From contig JAEDGK010000035.1 of assembly GCA_016297555.1 (NCBI GenBank), forward strand, positions 1-18,014: a stretch of DNA of 18,014 nt, given 5' to 3'. Source of the DNA: Clostridiaceae bacterium. Its GTDB lineage: Bacteria; Bacillota; Clostridia; Oscillospirales; Acutalibacteraceae. The position numbers were made by a program, and so were the translations under genes. Numbering within the stretch: the first letter of the stretch is position 1; every line of letters begins with the position of its first letter. Below are positions 1-8,129 of the stretch, one piece after another. The notes below the pieces were generated by a model. The model was not told the origin of the DNA and searched no databases. It saw nothing but the letters and a program-made list of their open reading frames with translations.

Positions 1-1415
1 TTAATATCTTCTTTAAGCGCTCTCCACTGCCAATTATTTTCGACGGTGGAGGGCGTGTTCATTCTTGCCCACGAGCCGAGAGAAAGCAAATCCTGCATTG
101 TGATAATCGCCGTTTCGCCAACACTTGCAAGCGCTGACTTAATAACTCCCGCGCATCTGCCCTCCGCTTCGTTAAGGCGCAGATATTTTTCCGCAAATTC
201 AACATCGGAGGCGTCTGCGTTTTCAAACCAGCCCTCTATTGTGTCGTTATCGTGGGTTCCGATATAAACCACGCAGTTTTTGCCGTAGTTATGCGGCAGA
301 TAGTCGCTGTTTTCGCGGCTGTCAAAGGCAAACTGCAAAACTTTCATTCCGGGAAATCCCGTTTCTTCAAGCAGAGAGATAACTCCCTCGTCAATATATC
401 CGAGATCCTCGGCAATAATGTCAAGCTCGCCGAGAGCCGCCCGAGCCGCCTTGAAAAGCTCCGCTCCGGGAGCTTTATACCAAAGCCCGTTAACGGCGTT
501 GGTCATTCCGTAGGGCACGGCGTAATATGACGAAAAACCTCTGAAATGGTCAATTCTCAATCTGTCAAAAAGGGTCAGCGAGTGTTCAAGCCGCCTTATC
601 CACCAGCGATAGCCGTCTTTACGCATATATTCCCAGTCAAAAACGGGGTTGCCCCACAGTTGCCCTTCGCTGCTGAAACCGTCGGGGGGCACTCCCGCAA
701 CGCGAGTGGGATTAAAATCATCGTCAAGCTCAAATTGTCCGGGGCTGCCCCAGACATCCGCGCTGTCATGCGCCACATAAATCGGCAGGTCGCCGATTAT
801 TTTTATACCGTTTTCGGCGGCATAGCCTTTCAGCCTTTTCCATTGGCGGAAAAAAAGAAACTGAACGGTTTTGTGATATTCCGTTTCATCGGCAAGCAAG
901 GATTTTGCGCCGTCAACCGCCTGTTCGTTGCGCGTTTTCAGCCCGAGCGGCCATTGATACCACGGCTTGCCGCCGAAAGAATGCTTCAAAGCCATAAAGA
1001 GGGCATAATCATCGAGCCAAAAGGCGTTTTCGGCGCAGAATTCGGCATATTCATCATCTTTTTCAAATCTTGAGCAGGCGGCTCTGAGCACGGCGGGTCG
1101 GTTAATATAAAGCTTGCCGTAATCAACGGAATGAGGGTCGCCGCCCCAATCAATTTCGCTGAATTCATCTTCTGTCAGCAGACCGTCGCCGCAAAGCAGG
1201 TCAAAATCAATCATATAAGGATTTCCGGCAAACGCCGAAAAAGACTGATAAGGCGAGTTGCCGAAGCCCGTGGGATTGAGCGGGAGTATCTGCCAGCAGC
1301 TTTGCTTTGCCGCCTTTAAAAAATCTATGAATTCATATGCCTCCCTGCCGAGAGTTCCCACTCCGTAGGGTGAGGGCAGAGAGGTGATATGAAGCAAAAC
1401 TCCGCTGTTTCTCAT
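1..1415 (-). CDS. malQ: 4-alpha-glucanotransferase (amylomaltase, GH77), C-terminus cut off by the window edge
   Basis: Transfers alpha-1,4-glucan segments between malto-oligosaccharides in the cytoplasm, releasing glucose and longer dextrins. The minus-strand frame is open from an ATG at 1415 to base 1, giving 471 complete codons. The short bacterial form is usually about 490-500 residues, so only the last few tens should be missing. Translation opens with MRNSGVLLHITSLPSPYG, followed by NSPYQSFSAFAGNP (about residues 53-66), both typical of GH77. The expected catalytic residues are visible: nucleophile D289 in RIDHFRGF, acid/base E336 in AEDLGY and stabiliser D389 in GTHDND. The start overlaps the stop of the ATPase gene as ATGA (1412-1415). 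I see no Shine-Dalgarno sequence before it, so its translation is probably coupled to the ATPase gene. Family assignment is firm; maltodextrin as the pathway substrate is inferred from the context. Confidence 0.95.
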   Translation of the reverse strand, partial: MRNSGVLLHITSLPSPYGVGTLGREAYEFIDFLKAAKQSCWQILPLNPTGFGNSPYQSFSAFAGNPYMIDFDLLCGDGLLTEDEFSEIDWGGDPHSVDYGKLYINRPAVLRAACSRFEKDDEYAEFCAENAFWLDDYALFMALKHSFGGKPWYQWPLGLKTRNEQAVDGAKSLLADETEYHKTVQFLFFRQWKRLKGYAAENGIKIIGDLPIYVAHDSADVWGSPGQFELDDDFNPTRVAGVPPDGFSSEGQLWGNPVFDWEYMRKDGYRWWIRRLEHSLTLFDRLRIDHFRGFSSYYAVPYGMTNAVNGLWYKAPGAELFKAARAALGELDIIAEDLGYIDEGVISLLEETGFPGMKVLQFAFDSRENSDYLPHNYGKNCVVYIGTHDNDTIEGWFENADASDVEFAEKYLRLNEAEGRCAGVIKSALASVGETAIITMQDLLSLGSWARMNTPSTVENNWQWRALKEDI

Positions 1416-2512
1416 ATGGCAAGAGTGGTTTCTTTGTCAAAATAGCGGATTTCATTCTCGTCTATATAGAGTTTGAGCAAATCACCTTGATTAATTCTTT
1501 CCTCGGCTTTTATTCGGGCAATGTGTCTTTTGCCGCCGAGCTCAAAATAAACATTGGTTTCGCTGCCCGTCATTTCCGCAATCTCAACGCTTACGGTTAT
1601 CGGAGCTTTATTTTTGACCTCGGCTTCTCCTGCGGAAAAAATATGCTCGGGTCTTATGCCTATAACGATGTCTTTCCCTATATATTCTTTCATATATTTT
1701 GCCTTGTCTTTCGGAATATTAACCGAAAAGCCGCAGAAACGGGCTTTTAACGCTCCTTTTTCTTCGACTACCGCCGCGTCTATAAAATTCATCTGAGGTG
1801 AGCCGATAAAGCCTGCCACAAACATATTTGCAGGCTCACTGTAAAGCTTCTGCGGAGTGTCAAACTGCTGAATAACACCCTTGTCCATAACGACTATTCT
1901 GTCCGCCATTGTCATTGCCTCAGTCTGATCGTGAGTAACATAAACAAAGGTGGTTTCAAGCCGCTTGTGAAGCATGGTTATCTGGCTTCGCATCTCCGTT
2001 CTGAGCTTTGCGTCAAGATTTGACAGCGGCTCATCGAGCAGAAATACCTTAGGATTTCTGACCATGGCTCTGCCCAGCGCAACTCTCTGCCGCTGACCGC
2101 CCGAAAGCGCGCGTGGCTTGCGGTCAAGATAAGGCTCAATGTCGAGGATTTTTGCCGCCCATCTGACCTTTTCATCAATTTCGGTCTTTGGCATCTTTTT
2201 GAGCTTTAAAGCAAAAGCCATATTTTTATAAACGCTCATATGAGGATAAAGGGCGTAGCTTTGAAAAACCATTGCTATATCTCTGTCCTTAGGCGGAATG
2301 TTGTTGACCTTTTTGTCATCAATAAAAAGCTCGCCCGAGGTGATATCCTCAAGCCCCGCTATCATGCGCAGGGTTGTTGATTTGCCGCAGCCCGACGGCC
2401 CGACGAGCACAACGAATTCTTTGTCCTTTATTTCAAGCGAAAGCCCGGGAATGACCGTTATTTTGCCGTTATCAAAAGCCTTTGTAACATCGTTGAATTT
2501 TATTGTCGCCAT
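1412..2512 (-). CDS. msmK: Sugar ABC transporter ATP-binding protein, MsmK/UgpC/MalK type
   Basis: Cytoplasmic ATPase that energises a sugar importer. It has 366 residues, the usual length for this class. Walker A is GPSGCGKST (38-46), the Q-loop glutamine is Q84 in VFQSYALYPH, the signature is LSGGQRQR (136-143), Walker B is VFLLDE (156-161) and the switch histidine is H194 in YVTHDQTEA. The C-terminal third (about 235-366) matches the TOBE/MOP-like regulatory domain of MalK proteins, including the segment GIRPEH. The ATG at 2512 follows GGAGG by 7 bases. The gene lies 20 bases after the second permease gene and overlaps malQ by 4 bases. In many Gram-positive bacteria one MsmK/MsmX-type ATPase serves several importers. 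Here it is encoded in the operon, so a dedicated role is likely, but sharing is possible. Confidence 0.95.
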   Translation of the reverse strand: MATIKFNDVTKAFDNGKITVIPGLSLEIKDKEFVVLVGPSGCGKSTTLRMIAGLEDITSGELFIDDKKVNNIPPKDRDIAMVFQSYALYPHMSVYKNMAFALKLKKMPKTEIDEKVRWAAKILDIEPYLDRKPRALSGGQRQRVALGRAMVRNPKVFLLDEPLSNLDAKLRTEMRSQITMLHKRLETTFVYVTHDQTEAMTMADRIVVMDKGVIQQFDTPQKLYSEPANMFVAGFIGSPQMNFIDAAVVEEKGALKARFCGFSVNIPKDKAKYMKEYIGKDIVIGIRPEHIFSAGEAEVKNKAPITVSVEIAEMTGSETNVYFELGGKRHIARIKAEERINQGDLLKLYIDENEIRYFDKETTLAI

Positions 2513-2532
2513 TTAGAAGCCTCCGTAGACTG

Positions 2533-3375
2533 CTATCCTTTAACGGCGCCTGCCGCAACGCCGCGGATAATATATTTCTGGCAGAAAAGATAGAATATTA
2601 TAATAGGCAGAATTGCGAGCACGAGCATTGCCATCAGCGCGCCCATATCCTTGTTGCCGTAGCCTCCCGTCAAAGCCATCTGAACGGCAACGGGCAGAGT
2701 TTTGCCCTCACCCGAGCCGAGAACGAGGTAGGGCAGCAGATAGTCGTTCCAAATCCACATGGCGTTGAGAATGGCGACGGTTATCGCAGTGGGCTTCAGA
2801 ATGGGGAAAACTATCAGAAAAAAGGTTTTAACGGGGCTGCAGCCGTCAATGGTTGCAGCCTCCTCAATTTCCGTCGGAATGCTTTTAATAAAGCCGCTGA
2901 ACATAAAAACCGACAGCCCCGCGCCAAAGCCGAGATAGATGAAAATAATGCCTATGCGGTTGTTAAGATTAAGCTCAAAGGCATAGTAGGTCATGGTGTA
3001 CATAACCATCTGGAACGGCACAATCATACTGAAAACGAAAAGATAATAAAGAAGCTTTGTGAGCTTGTTTTTTACCCGCACAATAAACCATGCGGTCATG
3101 GAAGTCATCAGAACTATGCCCGCAACGGAAAAAAAGGTTATGAATGCGGAATTGAAAAAGGATTTCATAAAATCGGACTGCTTAAAGCCCTTGATAAAGT
3201 TTTCTGCACCCACAAAGGTTTCATAATTCGGAATCGAAAACGGAGATTGTGATATATAGAAATTTCCCTTGACCGAGTTCATAATTATTATTGCTATCGG
3301 CGCAAGAAAGGCGAGGGCAAGAATAAACAGAAAAATATAAGTCAGTGCTTCACGGAAGGAGCTTTTTGATTTCAT
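2533..3375 (-). CDS. Sugar ABC transporter permease, MalG/MsmG type
   Basis: Inner-membrane subunit of the importer (280 residues). Several hydrophobic segments are visible, the first at about residues 11-32. The cytoplasmic EAA loop that contacts the ATPase begins at E171 (EEAATIDGCSP) and ends at P191, as in binding-protein-dependent transport permeases of the CUT1 sugar class. The protein ends with the GAVKG tail common in MalG-like permeases. The start is supported by a strong AGGAGG 10 bases upstream. The ATG shares one base with the TAA of the preceding permease (TAATG). Family assignment is strong; the exact sugar cannot be read from the sequence. Confidence 0.93.
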   Translation of the reverse strand: MKSKSSFREALTYIFLFILALAFLAPIAIIIMNSVKGNFYISQSPFSIPNYETFVGAENFIKGFKQSDFMKSFFNSAFITFFSVAGIVLMTSMTAWFIVRVKNKLTKLLYYLFVFSMIVPFQMVMYTMTYYAFELNLNNRIGIIFIYLGFGAGLSVFMFSGFIKSIPTEIEEAATIDGCSPVKTFFLIVFPILKPTAITVAILNAMWIWNDYLLPYLVLGSGEGKTLPVAVQMALTGGYGNKDMGALMAMLVLAILPIIIFYLFCQKYIIRGVAAGAVKG

Positions 3376-4229
3376 TATTGCTCAACCTCCTTTTGCCTTG
3401 TCGCCCTGAGCTGGATAAAAGCTATAACGGCAACAAGCAGGAAGAAGATTACAGCCTTTGCCTGCCCCATGCCGTGCCATTGAGCAAGCTTTAACCCCGT
3501 GTGGTCATAAAATGTTTTATATATATCAAGGGCGAGCAGCGATGTGTCCGCGCTTTTGCCGTTTAAGGCAAGGTTTTGGTCAAAGAGCTTAAAGGAATTT
3601 GTGAGGGTCAGAAAGGTGCATATTGTTACCGAGGGCATAACCATTGGTATTGTGATATGAAACAGGGTTTGAAGCGGCGAGGCTCCGTCGATTGCCGCCG
3701 CCTCGCTGAGTTGGTCGGGTATATTTTGAAGCCCCGCAATATAAATAATCATCATATAGCCTATAAGCTGCCAGTTCATCAGAATTACAAGCCCCCAAAA
3801 GCCGTAATTCGGGTCATAGGTGATATCAACGCCGAAAAAGCCGAGTACGCCGTTGATTATCAGGCTCCATATGTGACCCAAAACGATGCCGCCGATGAGA
3901 TTGGGCATAAAGAAAACCGTTCTGAAAGCGTTGGTTCCTTTAAGCCCTCTCGTCAGGAGCAGGGCAAGCAGAAATGCAAGAATGTTTATCGTTATAACCG
4001 ACACAACGGTGAATTTAACGGTGAGCCTGAGCGAGTTTATAAATGTTTTGTCTTCGGTGAATATTCTGATGTAGTTTGCAAGCCCTACCCATTTGCTGTC
4101 ATTTACTACCTTGAACTCCGTAAAGGAGAGCCAAACGCCCATAATGAACGGTATTACAAATGAAATCAAAAAAGCGGCGAGGGTCGGAAGCAGAAATACG
4201 GGGAAATATTTTTTTAGTGTTTTTTGCAT
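3375..4229 (-). CDS. Sugar ABC transporter permease, MalF/MsmF type
   Basis: First permease subunit of the importer (284 residues from the ATG at 4229). An upstream in-frame TTG at 4238 would add three residues. I prefer the ATG because GGAG lies 9 bases before it. The N-terminus MQKTLKKYFPVFLLPTL leads into a membrane segment, and about six are visible overall. The EAA loop spans roughly residues 176-196 (EAAAIDGASPLQTLFHITIP), matching CUT1-family permeases. The gene is separated from the binding-protein gene by 72 bases that contain a GC-rich hairpin, and it overlaps the next permease gene by one base. Confidence 0.93.
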   Translation of the reverse strand: MQKTLKKYFPVFLLPTLAAFLISFVIPFIMGVWLSFTEFKVVNDSKWVGLANYIRIFTEDKTFINSLRLTVKFTVVSVITINILAFLLALLLTRGLKGTNAFRTVFFMPNLIGGIVLGHIWSLIINGVLGFFGVDITYDPNYGFWGLVILMNWQLIGYMMIIYIAGLQNIPDQLSEAAAIDGASPLQTLFHITIPMVMPSVTICTFLTLTNSFKLFDQNLALNGKSADTSLLALDIYKTFYDHTGLKLAQWHGMGQAKAVIFFLLVAVIAFIQLRATRQKEVEQ

Positions 4230-4255
4230 CTGTATCAACTCCGAAAATATAAAAC

Positions 4256-4282
4256 GGCTGCTCCGCTCCGGACGGAGCAGCC
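4256..4282 (-). terminator. Intercistronic hairpin, probable partial terminator or mRNA stabiliser
   Basis: A perfect 10-bp stem (ggctgctccg at 4256-4265, cggagcagcc at 4273-4282) with a 7-base loop lies just after the binding-protein stop codon. On the minus-strand transcript it is followed by TTTTATATTTT, so it looks like a leaky intrinsic terminator. In other binding-protein operons such hairpins stabilise the upstream message and keep binding protein in excess over permeases; applying that here is inference. Confidence 0.75.
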
Positions 4283-4301
4283 CGAAATCTTTCTTTGAAA
4301 A

Positions 4302-5672
4302 TTATACCCCGAATTCGCTCTTCCATTCGTCAACAGCGAGCTTTTTAACCTCATCCCAAGTCATCGTGCCCTGAGCATATTTCAGCAGAGCGGCGCCCAG
4401 ATCGTCTTTATAATGCTGGCTCGGAAAAACCGTGAAGTTCCACGGCAGATTTGTAACATCCGTTTTGTTCATCCAGCGGATAACCTCGCGCGCAAGCGGG
4501 TCGTCGGGAGATTCGCCCTCCTCAAAGGTATCAAAGGGAGAAATGAAGCCAAGCTCTTCCGTAACAAATTTTTTGCCTGTTTCGGAGCTGAAAAGCCAAT
4601 AGAGGAAATCAGCCGCCGCCTTTTGCTCCGCTTCGCTTGATTTTGAATTAATGCAGATAAAGTTTTCTGTTCCGATGCAAATTCCCGTTTTTTCTTCACC
4701 GGGAGCGCCGGTGTAAATCGGCATAAACTTGATATCCTCGGGCGCAACCTTGTTGCCCGAAACATTCAGAATTTGCGACGCGCCCCAGTTTCCGTTTTGA
4801 ACCATGGCGCATTTTCCAAGCGCAAACTCAGCCATTGATGAGGTAACATCAAGCGTGCCGAGCTGTTTTTTGTCCGTTGTAGAATTGTTGATATAAAGGT
4901 CAAAAATATTTTTGAACTTATCGGAATAGGTGAAATCGATTGTTTTGTAACCCTCGCCCGTAAGGTCGATATTTTTTTCTTTGAATTCCATTGTCAGCGG
5001 AATATTCATCAAATGCGTCTGCCAGCGCCAATCCTCGCCGGTTTTAAGTGAGGTGGAAGCAAAAACGCCGCTGATGCCGAGCTTATCCTTGTTTTTCTGC
5101 ATATCCTCAACAACGGCTTTCAGCGCGGCAAAGCTTGTTATTTCATCTGCCGAGGAATAGTCTGTTGCCTTGTTCGGCAGAGCAAAATAAGCGTCAAGTA
5201 TCTTTTTGTTATAAATTATTCCGTATCCTTCAACAACATAGGGGATTCCGTAAACGCCGTCTCCCGAGGATACGGCAAGAGATTTATCTTTCAGATGCTT
5301 ATAAAGCTCCGTATCTTTCAGGTCGGCGCAGTAATCCGCCCATGAGGTGTAGCCTATCGGCCCGTTTATCTGAAACAGAGTGGGTGCGCTGCTTGTTGCC
5401 ATTCTTGCCGTCAGGGTTGATTCATAAGTGCCCGAAGCGGCGGTTTCAACTATAAGCTTTACGCCCTTTTCTTTTTCGTAAGCGGCGGATATGCGGTCAT
5501 ATACCTCCGCAATTTCAGGCTTGAAATTAAGATATCTGATTTCTTTTACCGTTGCTGTGCCTGCATTGTTGCCGCTCGGCGTATTAACTCCGCCTTTATT
5601 TCTGTTACAGCCTGAAAAAATTCCGAGCAGAATTAATGCCGCCGCCAGAACGGATAGTATTTTCTTTGTCAT
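4302..5672 (-). CDS. Extracellular sugar-binding lipoprotein of the ABC importer (family 1 solute-binding protein)
   Basis: Captures the sugar outside the cell and delivers it to the permeases. It has 456 residues, normal for a CUT1 binding protein. The N-terminus MTKKILSVLAAALILLGIFSGC is a lipoprotein signal peptide with lipobox FSGC and acylated Cys22. A Gly/Asn/Thr-rich linker follows. The body shows the binding-protein pattern, including VYGIPYVVEGYGIIYNKKI and, further on, QNGNWGASQIL. GGAGG lies before the ATG at 5672. As the first gene of the operon, upstream of two permeases, an ATPase and malQ, it probably binds malto-oligosaccharides. Ligand specificity is inferred from neighbours only. 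Confidence 0.93.
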   Translation of the reverse strand: MTKKILSVLAAALILLGIFSGCNRNKGGVNTPSGNNAGTATVKEIRYLNFKPEIAEVYDRISAAYEKEKGVKLIVETAASGTYESTLTARMATSSAPTLFQINGPIGYTSWADYCADLKDTELYKHLKDKSLAVSSGDGVYGIPYVVEGYGIIYNKKILDAYFALPNKATDYSSADEITSFAALKAVVEDMQKNKDKLGISGVFASTSLKTGEDWRWQTHLMNIPLTMEFKEKNIDLTGEGYKTIDFTYSDKFKNIFDLYINNSTTDKKQLGTLDVTSSMAEFALGKCAMVQNGNWGASQILNVSGNKVAPEDIKFMPIYTGAPGEEKTGICIGTENFICINSKSSEAEQKAAADFLYWLFSSETGKKFVTEELGFISPFDTFEEGESPDDPLAREVIRWMNKTDVTNLPWNFTVFPSQHYKDDLGAALLKYAQGTMTWDEVKKLAVDEWKSEFGV

Positions 5673-5679
5673 TTTGATT

Positions 5680-5780
5680 TCCTCCGTTAAAATAAAATCT
5701 TCGATGCAATAGTATTATGCACTGAGCGGCGGAAAATAATTCATAAACACAAAGGCTGTTGATATTATTCGGAAAAGCAA
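5680..5780 (-). promoter_or_regulatory. Leader and probable promoter region of the sugar operon
   Basis: The operon promoter should lie here, between the binding-protein start and the upstream terminator. A possible -10, CATAAT on the minus strand (5714-5719), has no convincing TTGACA-like partner at 16-18 bases, which would fit a promoter that needs an activator. I could not find a clear catabolite-repression or LacI-type operator by eye. Confidence 0.3.
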
Positions 5781-5813
5781 AAAATCCTCTCGGCGTTTAG
5801 CCGAAAGGATTTT
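5781..5813 (-). terminator. Rho-independent terminator of the M23 peptidase gene
   Basis: A 14-bp stem (5781-5794 with 5800-5813, one G-U wobble in the transcript) encloses a 5-base loop. It lies 20 bases after the stop codon of the peptidase gene. On the minus strand the stem ends in TTTT and is followed by TTGCTTTT, a T-rich tract as expected. Confidence 0.85.
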
Positions 5814-5832
5814 AATATTGTTTTTTTGATTA

Positions 5833-8007
5833 TTATGAAATATAGTTTTTCGGATTTTGGGTTTCTCCGTTTACGATAACCTCAAAGTGGAGATGCGGAC
5901 CCGTTGAGTTGCCCGTTGAGCCGACCTTGCCGATTGTCTGCCCCGCTTCAACGTATTCGCCGACCGAAACGGTTATCGAGCCTTTAATCATATGGGCGTA
6001 ACGGGTCTTATAGCCGTCGCCGTGGTTTATGAGAACCATATTTCCGTAGCCCGAGTTGCTTCGCTGAACAACCTCAACTCTGCCGCTCTTTGAAGCGATG
6101 ACGGGAGTTCCGAGAGCGCCGCCGCCTGATTTAACAAGGTCAATGCCGTTATGCCAGCCGCTGCTGCGCCAGCCGTAAGGCGAGCTTACATAATGGCAGC
6201 TCGGTGCAGGCCAAAGGAAGCCCGATTCGGACGCCGTGCCGATATAAACGCCGTTAAAGGATGTCCTTGTGCCGACGGTTACGATTTCGTCAACGGGTTC
6301 TTTTATGGTTTCATAGGAATAATCGGTATCCTGCAAAATGCCGTCAATGTAAATCTTTGTTTCGGTAACGCGCTGAGTGCCGTTGACGCCCTTCTGCTGA
6401 ACCTGCCTGTATCCGCGGTATTTTGTGGCGTCACGCTTTTTAACCGTGCTGAATTCGATTTCGCGCGTTGTGGAAGACGAAACGATTTTTTTGATGCTGA
6501 TAAATTTAACGGATGCTTTTACAACAACCGAATCGCCCTGCTTAACATCGTCCCAGTCATAGCCGGGGTTATTATCTCTCAGATAATCCTCGTCAACGCC
6601 GAAATCCTCAGCAACCGATTCGATTGAATCGCCGCTTTGGATAATATACGTCGTTGCCGCGGCGCTTTCACCCGTTAAAACGGAGGAAAGGCGTGAAGCG
6701 TCCCACATAACGCTTTCATCGTCACGGTAAAGCCCCTGAACATAGTCGATTGTTTCCGCAAAGCCGACGACATAGCCGTTTGCCTGAGCGTCTTTTTCAT
6801 ACGGCTCAAGAATATCATAGAAAACGGTTTTGGCGTCCGCTTCGTTTTTAACGGCGCAGATGAATTCGCCGTCAATGTAAATTCCGCAGGCGTGGGTCAG
6901 GTTGTCAACGGAATTTTCTATCATTTTATCCGATATAGCCTGAGCGTCGTTTAACTCCTCGGGAGAAACAAGGCTCAGAGCATATCTTGCGTTGAAATTA
7001 TCGGCAGGGGAGGCGGCAACAGTCATCTCCGTGCTGCTGTTTTTTGAGGACGAATATGCGGCGGAGCTTAACCTGTCTCGCACAAGATCCATCGCCTCAA
7101 TGTAAACCTCCTCGCCGCTGATGTATCCTATGCTCTTATCGTTATAAATAACTTCAAGAGCAAAGGTTACGCCGTTCCAATAGTTAACAGTAAAAATAAG
7201 TATCAGCAGGGCGGAGACAGGCATAAGTATATTAGCCGTGCTTTTTAGAAGCCCCGTGTGAGTGCTGAATGCTTTTTTGAAATAATGAGCAATAACGGAC
7301 GGCAGAGAAAGAGGAGATTTCAAAGCCCTTTTTATGGTTTTACCCGCCCGCTTTATTTCCCTGCGGAAACGGAGAATTTCATTGAGCGTTGCCCTGATTT
7401 GATTATTTGCTTTTAATTTTGTGTTCTCCGTTGCGTGCGAAATTGCGGTGTGGAGTCGCTTAAACGGAGCGGTGATTATGCCGAAAATAACGCGGAAAAT
7501 CCGCGAAAGTAAGCGGTAAATTCCGTCTCCGAAATTATAGAAAAAGGCGTAAAACGCATTTTTATCCTCAATGTCAAAATCCTGCTCGGGTGCAGATGTT
7601 TTTGTAACCTCAGCTTCATCGGTCTGCTCGGGAAACTCGGTCAGGGGAGTGCCGTTCATAATTTCGTCTATCCGCTCAAGCTCATCGCGGACAGCCTCTC
7701 GGCTGTCGAATTCGGGCATTATTCCGCTTACGGAACGGCGCGGCTTTTCTGCGCCGCCCATTGAGTTGCTCGGGGCATTTTCAATATCAAGAGAATATCT
7801 TCTTTTAATATCCTCCCTGATTGCCTCCATCTCAAGCTCACGGCGCGCCTCATCTCTTTTTCGCAGTGCTTCTTCACGCTTCTTAATATCGGGGTCTTTG
7901 GCGTAAAGACGAGTCAGGTCATAAAAGCCGTCGGCAATAACATCATTTGAGGCTTTTGAGCCCTCCGAATGCGGGGCGTTATTCAGTTTTTTGCTTTCGT
8001 TATCCAT
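5833..8007 (-). CDS. Membrane-anchored M23 metallopeptidase with LysM and G5 domains
   Basis: Probable peptidoglycan endopeptidase of 724 residues. A highly charged, mostly hydrophilic N-terminal part of about 260 residues, including a likely helical stretch at KKREEALRKRDEARRELEME, precedes one clear membrane segment (about 262-281). Outside follow a region with YNDKSIGYI and ISGEEV, a LysM domain (about 452-500, starting YIIQSGDSIESVAEDFGV), a G5 domain (about 503-582) and a C-terminal M23/LytM domain. Zinc ligands are H619 and D623 (WHNGID) and H707; H672 (RYAHM) and H705 (PHLHFE) complete the active site. All expected residues are present, so the enzyme should be active. The gene appears monocistronic, with its own promoter and terminator. 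The long cytoplasmic N-terminus is unusual for such proteins, and its role is unknown. Confidence 0.93.
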   Translation of the reverse strand: MDNESKKLNNAPHSEGSKASNDVIADGFYDLTRLYAKDPDIKKREEALRKRDEARRELEMEAIREDIKRRYSLDIENAPSNSMGGAEKPRRSVSGIMPEFDSREAVRDELERIDEIMNGTPLTEFPEQTDEAEVTKTSAPEQDFDIEDKNAFYAFFYNFGDGIYRLLSRIFRVIFGIITAPFKRLHTAISHATENTKLKANNQIRATLNEILRFRREIKRAGKTIKRALKSPLSLPSVIAHYFKKAFSTHTGLLKSTANILMPVSALLILIFTVNYWNGVTFALEVIYNDKSIGYISGEEVYIEAMDLVRDRLSSAAYSSSKNSSTEMTVAASPADNFNARYALSLVSPEELNDAQAISDKMIENSVDNLTHACGIYIDGEFICAVKNEADAKTVFYDILEPYEKDAQANGYVVGFAETIDYVQGLYRDDESVMWDASRLSSVLTGESAAATTYIIQSGDSIESVAEDFGVDEDYLRDNNPGYDWDDVKQGDSVVVKASVKFISIKKIVSSSTTREIEFSTVKKRDATKYRGYRQVQQKGVNGTQRVTETKIYIDGILQDTDYSYETIKEPVDEIVTVGTRTSFNGVYIGTASESGFLWPAPSCHYVSSPYGWRSSGWHNGIDLVKSGGGALGTPVIASKSGRVEVVQRSNSGYGNMVLINHGDGYKTRYAHMIKGSITVSVGEYVEAGQTIGKVGSTGNSTGPHLHFEVIVNGETQNPKNYIS

Positions 8008-8040
8008 TAATAAACGCTCCGAAATTAAAATATCTGATAT

Positions 8041-8069
8041 ATTATAATACTTTCAGCCTTTGTTTACAA
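8041..8069 (-). promoter_or_regulatory. Sigma-A type promoter of the M23 peptidase gene
   Basis: On the minus strand TTGTAA (8064-8069) and a perfect TATAAT (8041-8046) are separated by 17 bases. The start codon lies about 33 bases downstream of the -10, with GGAG about 10 bases before the ATG. Confidence 0.8.
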
Positions 8070-8082
8070 GTCAAAAAAAGAA

Positions 8083-8106
8083 AAATAACTCTGCTTGCGG
8101 TTATTT
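8083..8106 (-). terminator. Probable weak terminator downstream of rfbD
   Basis: A 7-bp AT-rich stem (aaataac at 8083-8089, gttattt at 8100-8106) is followed on the minus strand by TTCTTTTTTT. It lies 23 bases beyond the rfbD stop and directly before the promoter of the next gene. The stem is weak but the T-tract is good. Confidence 0.55.
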
Positions 8107-8129
8107 AACAAGCCGTTAACACAAACGGA

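Noticed and set aside
546..1073. Open frame of 175 codons on the plus strand
   Set aside because: It lies opposite malQ, whose translation matches GH77 with catalytic residues; the plus-strand product shows no family features.
2503..3252. Open frame of 249 codons on the plus strand
   Set aside because: It lies opposite the MalG-type permease gene; its His- and Asn-rich translation looks like an antisense shadow of a membrane protein.
3576..4163. Open frame of 195 codons on the plus strand
   Set aside because: Antisense to the MalF-type permease, with no ribosome-binding site or recognisable domain.
5680..5780. Catabolite-repression (cre) or MalR-like operator before the sugar operon
   Set aside because: I looked for a palindrome with a central CG and found only weak TGCA-containing symmetry at 5703-5721, not enough to call.
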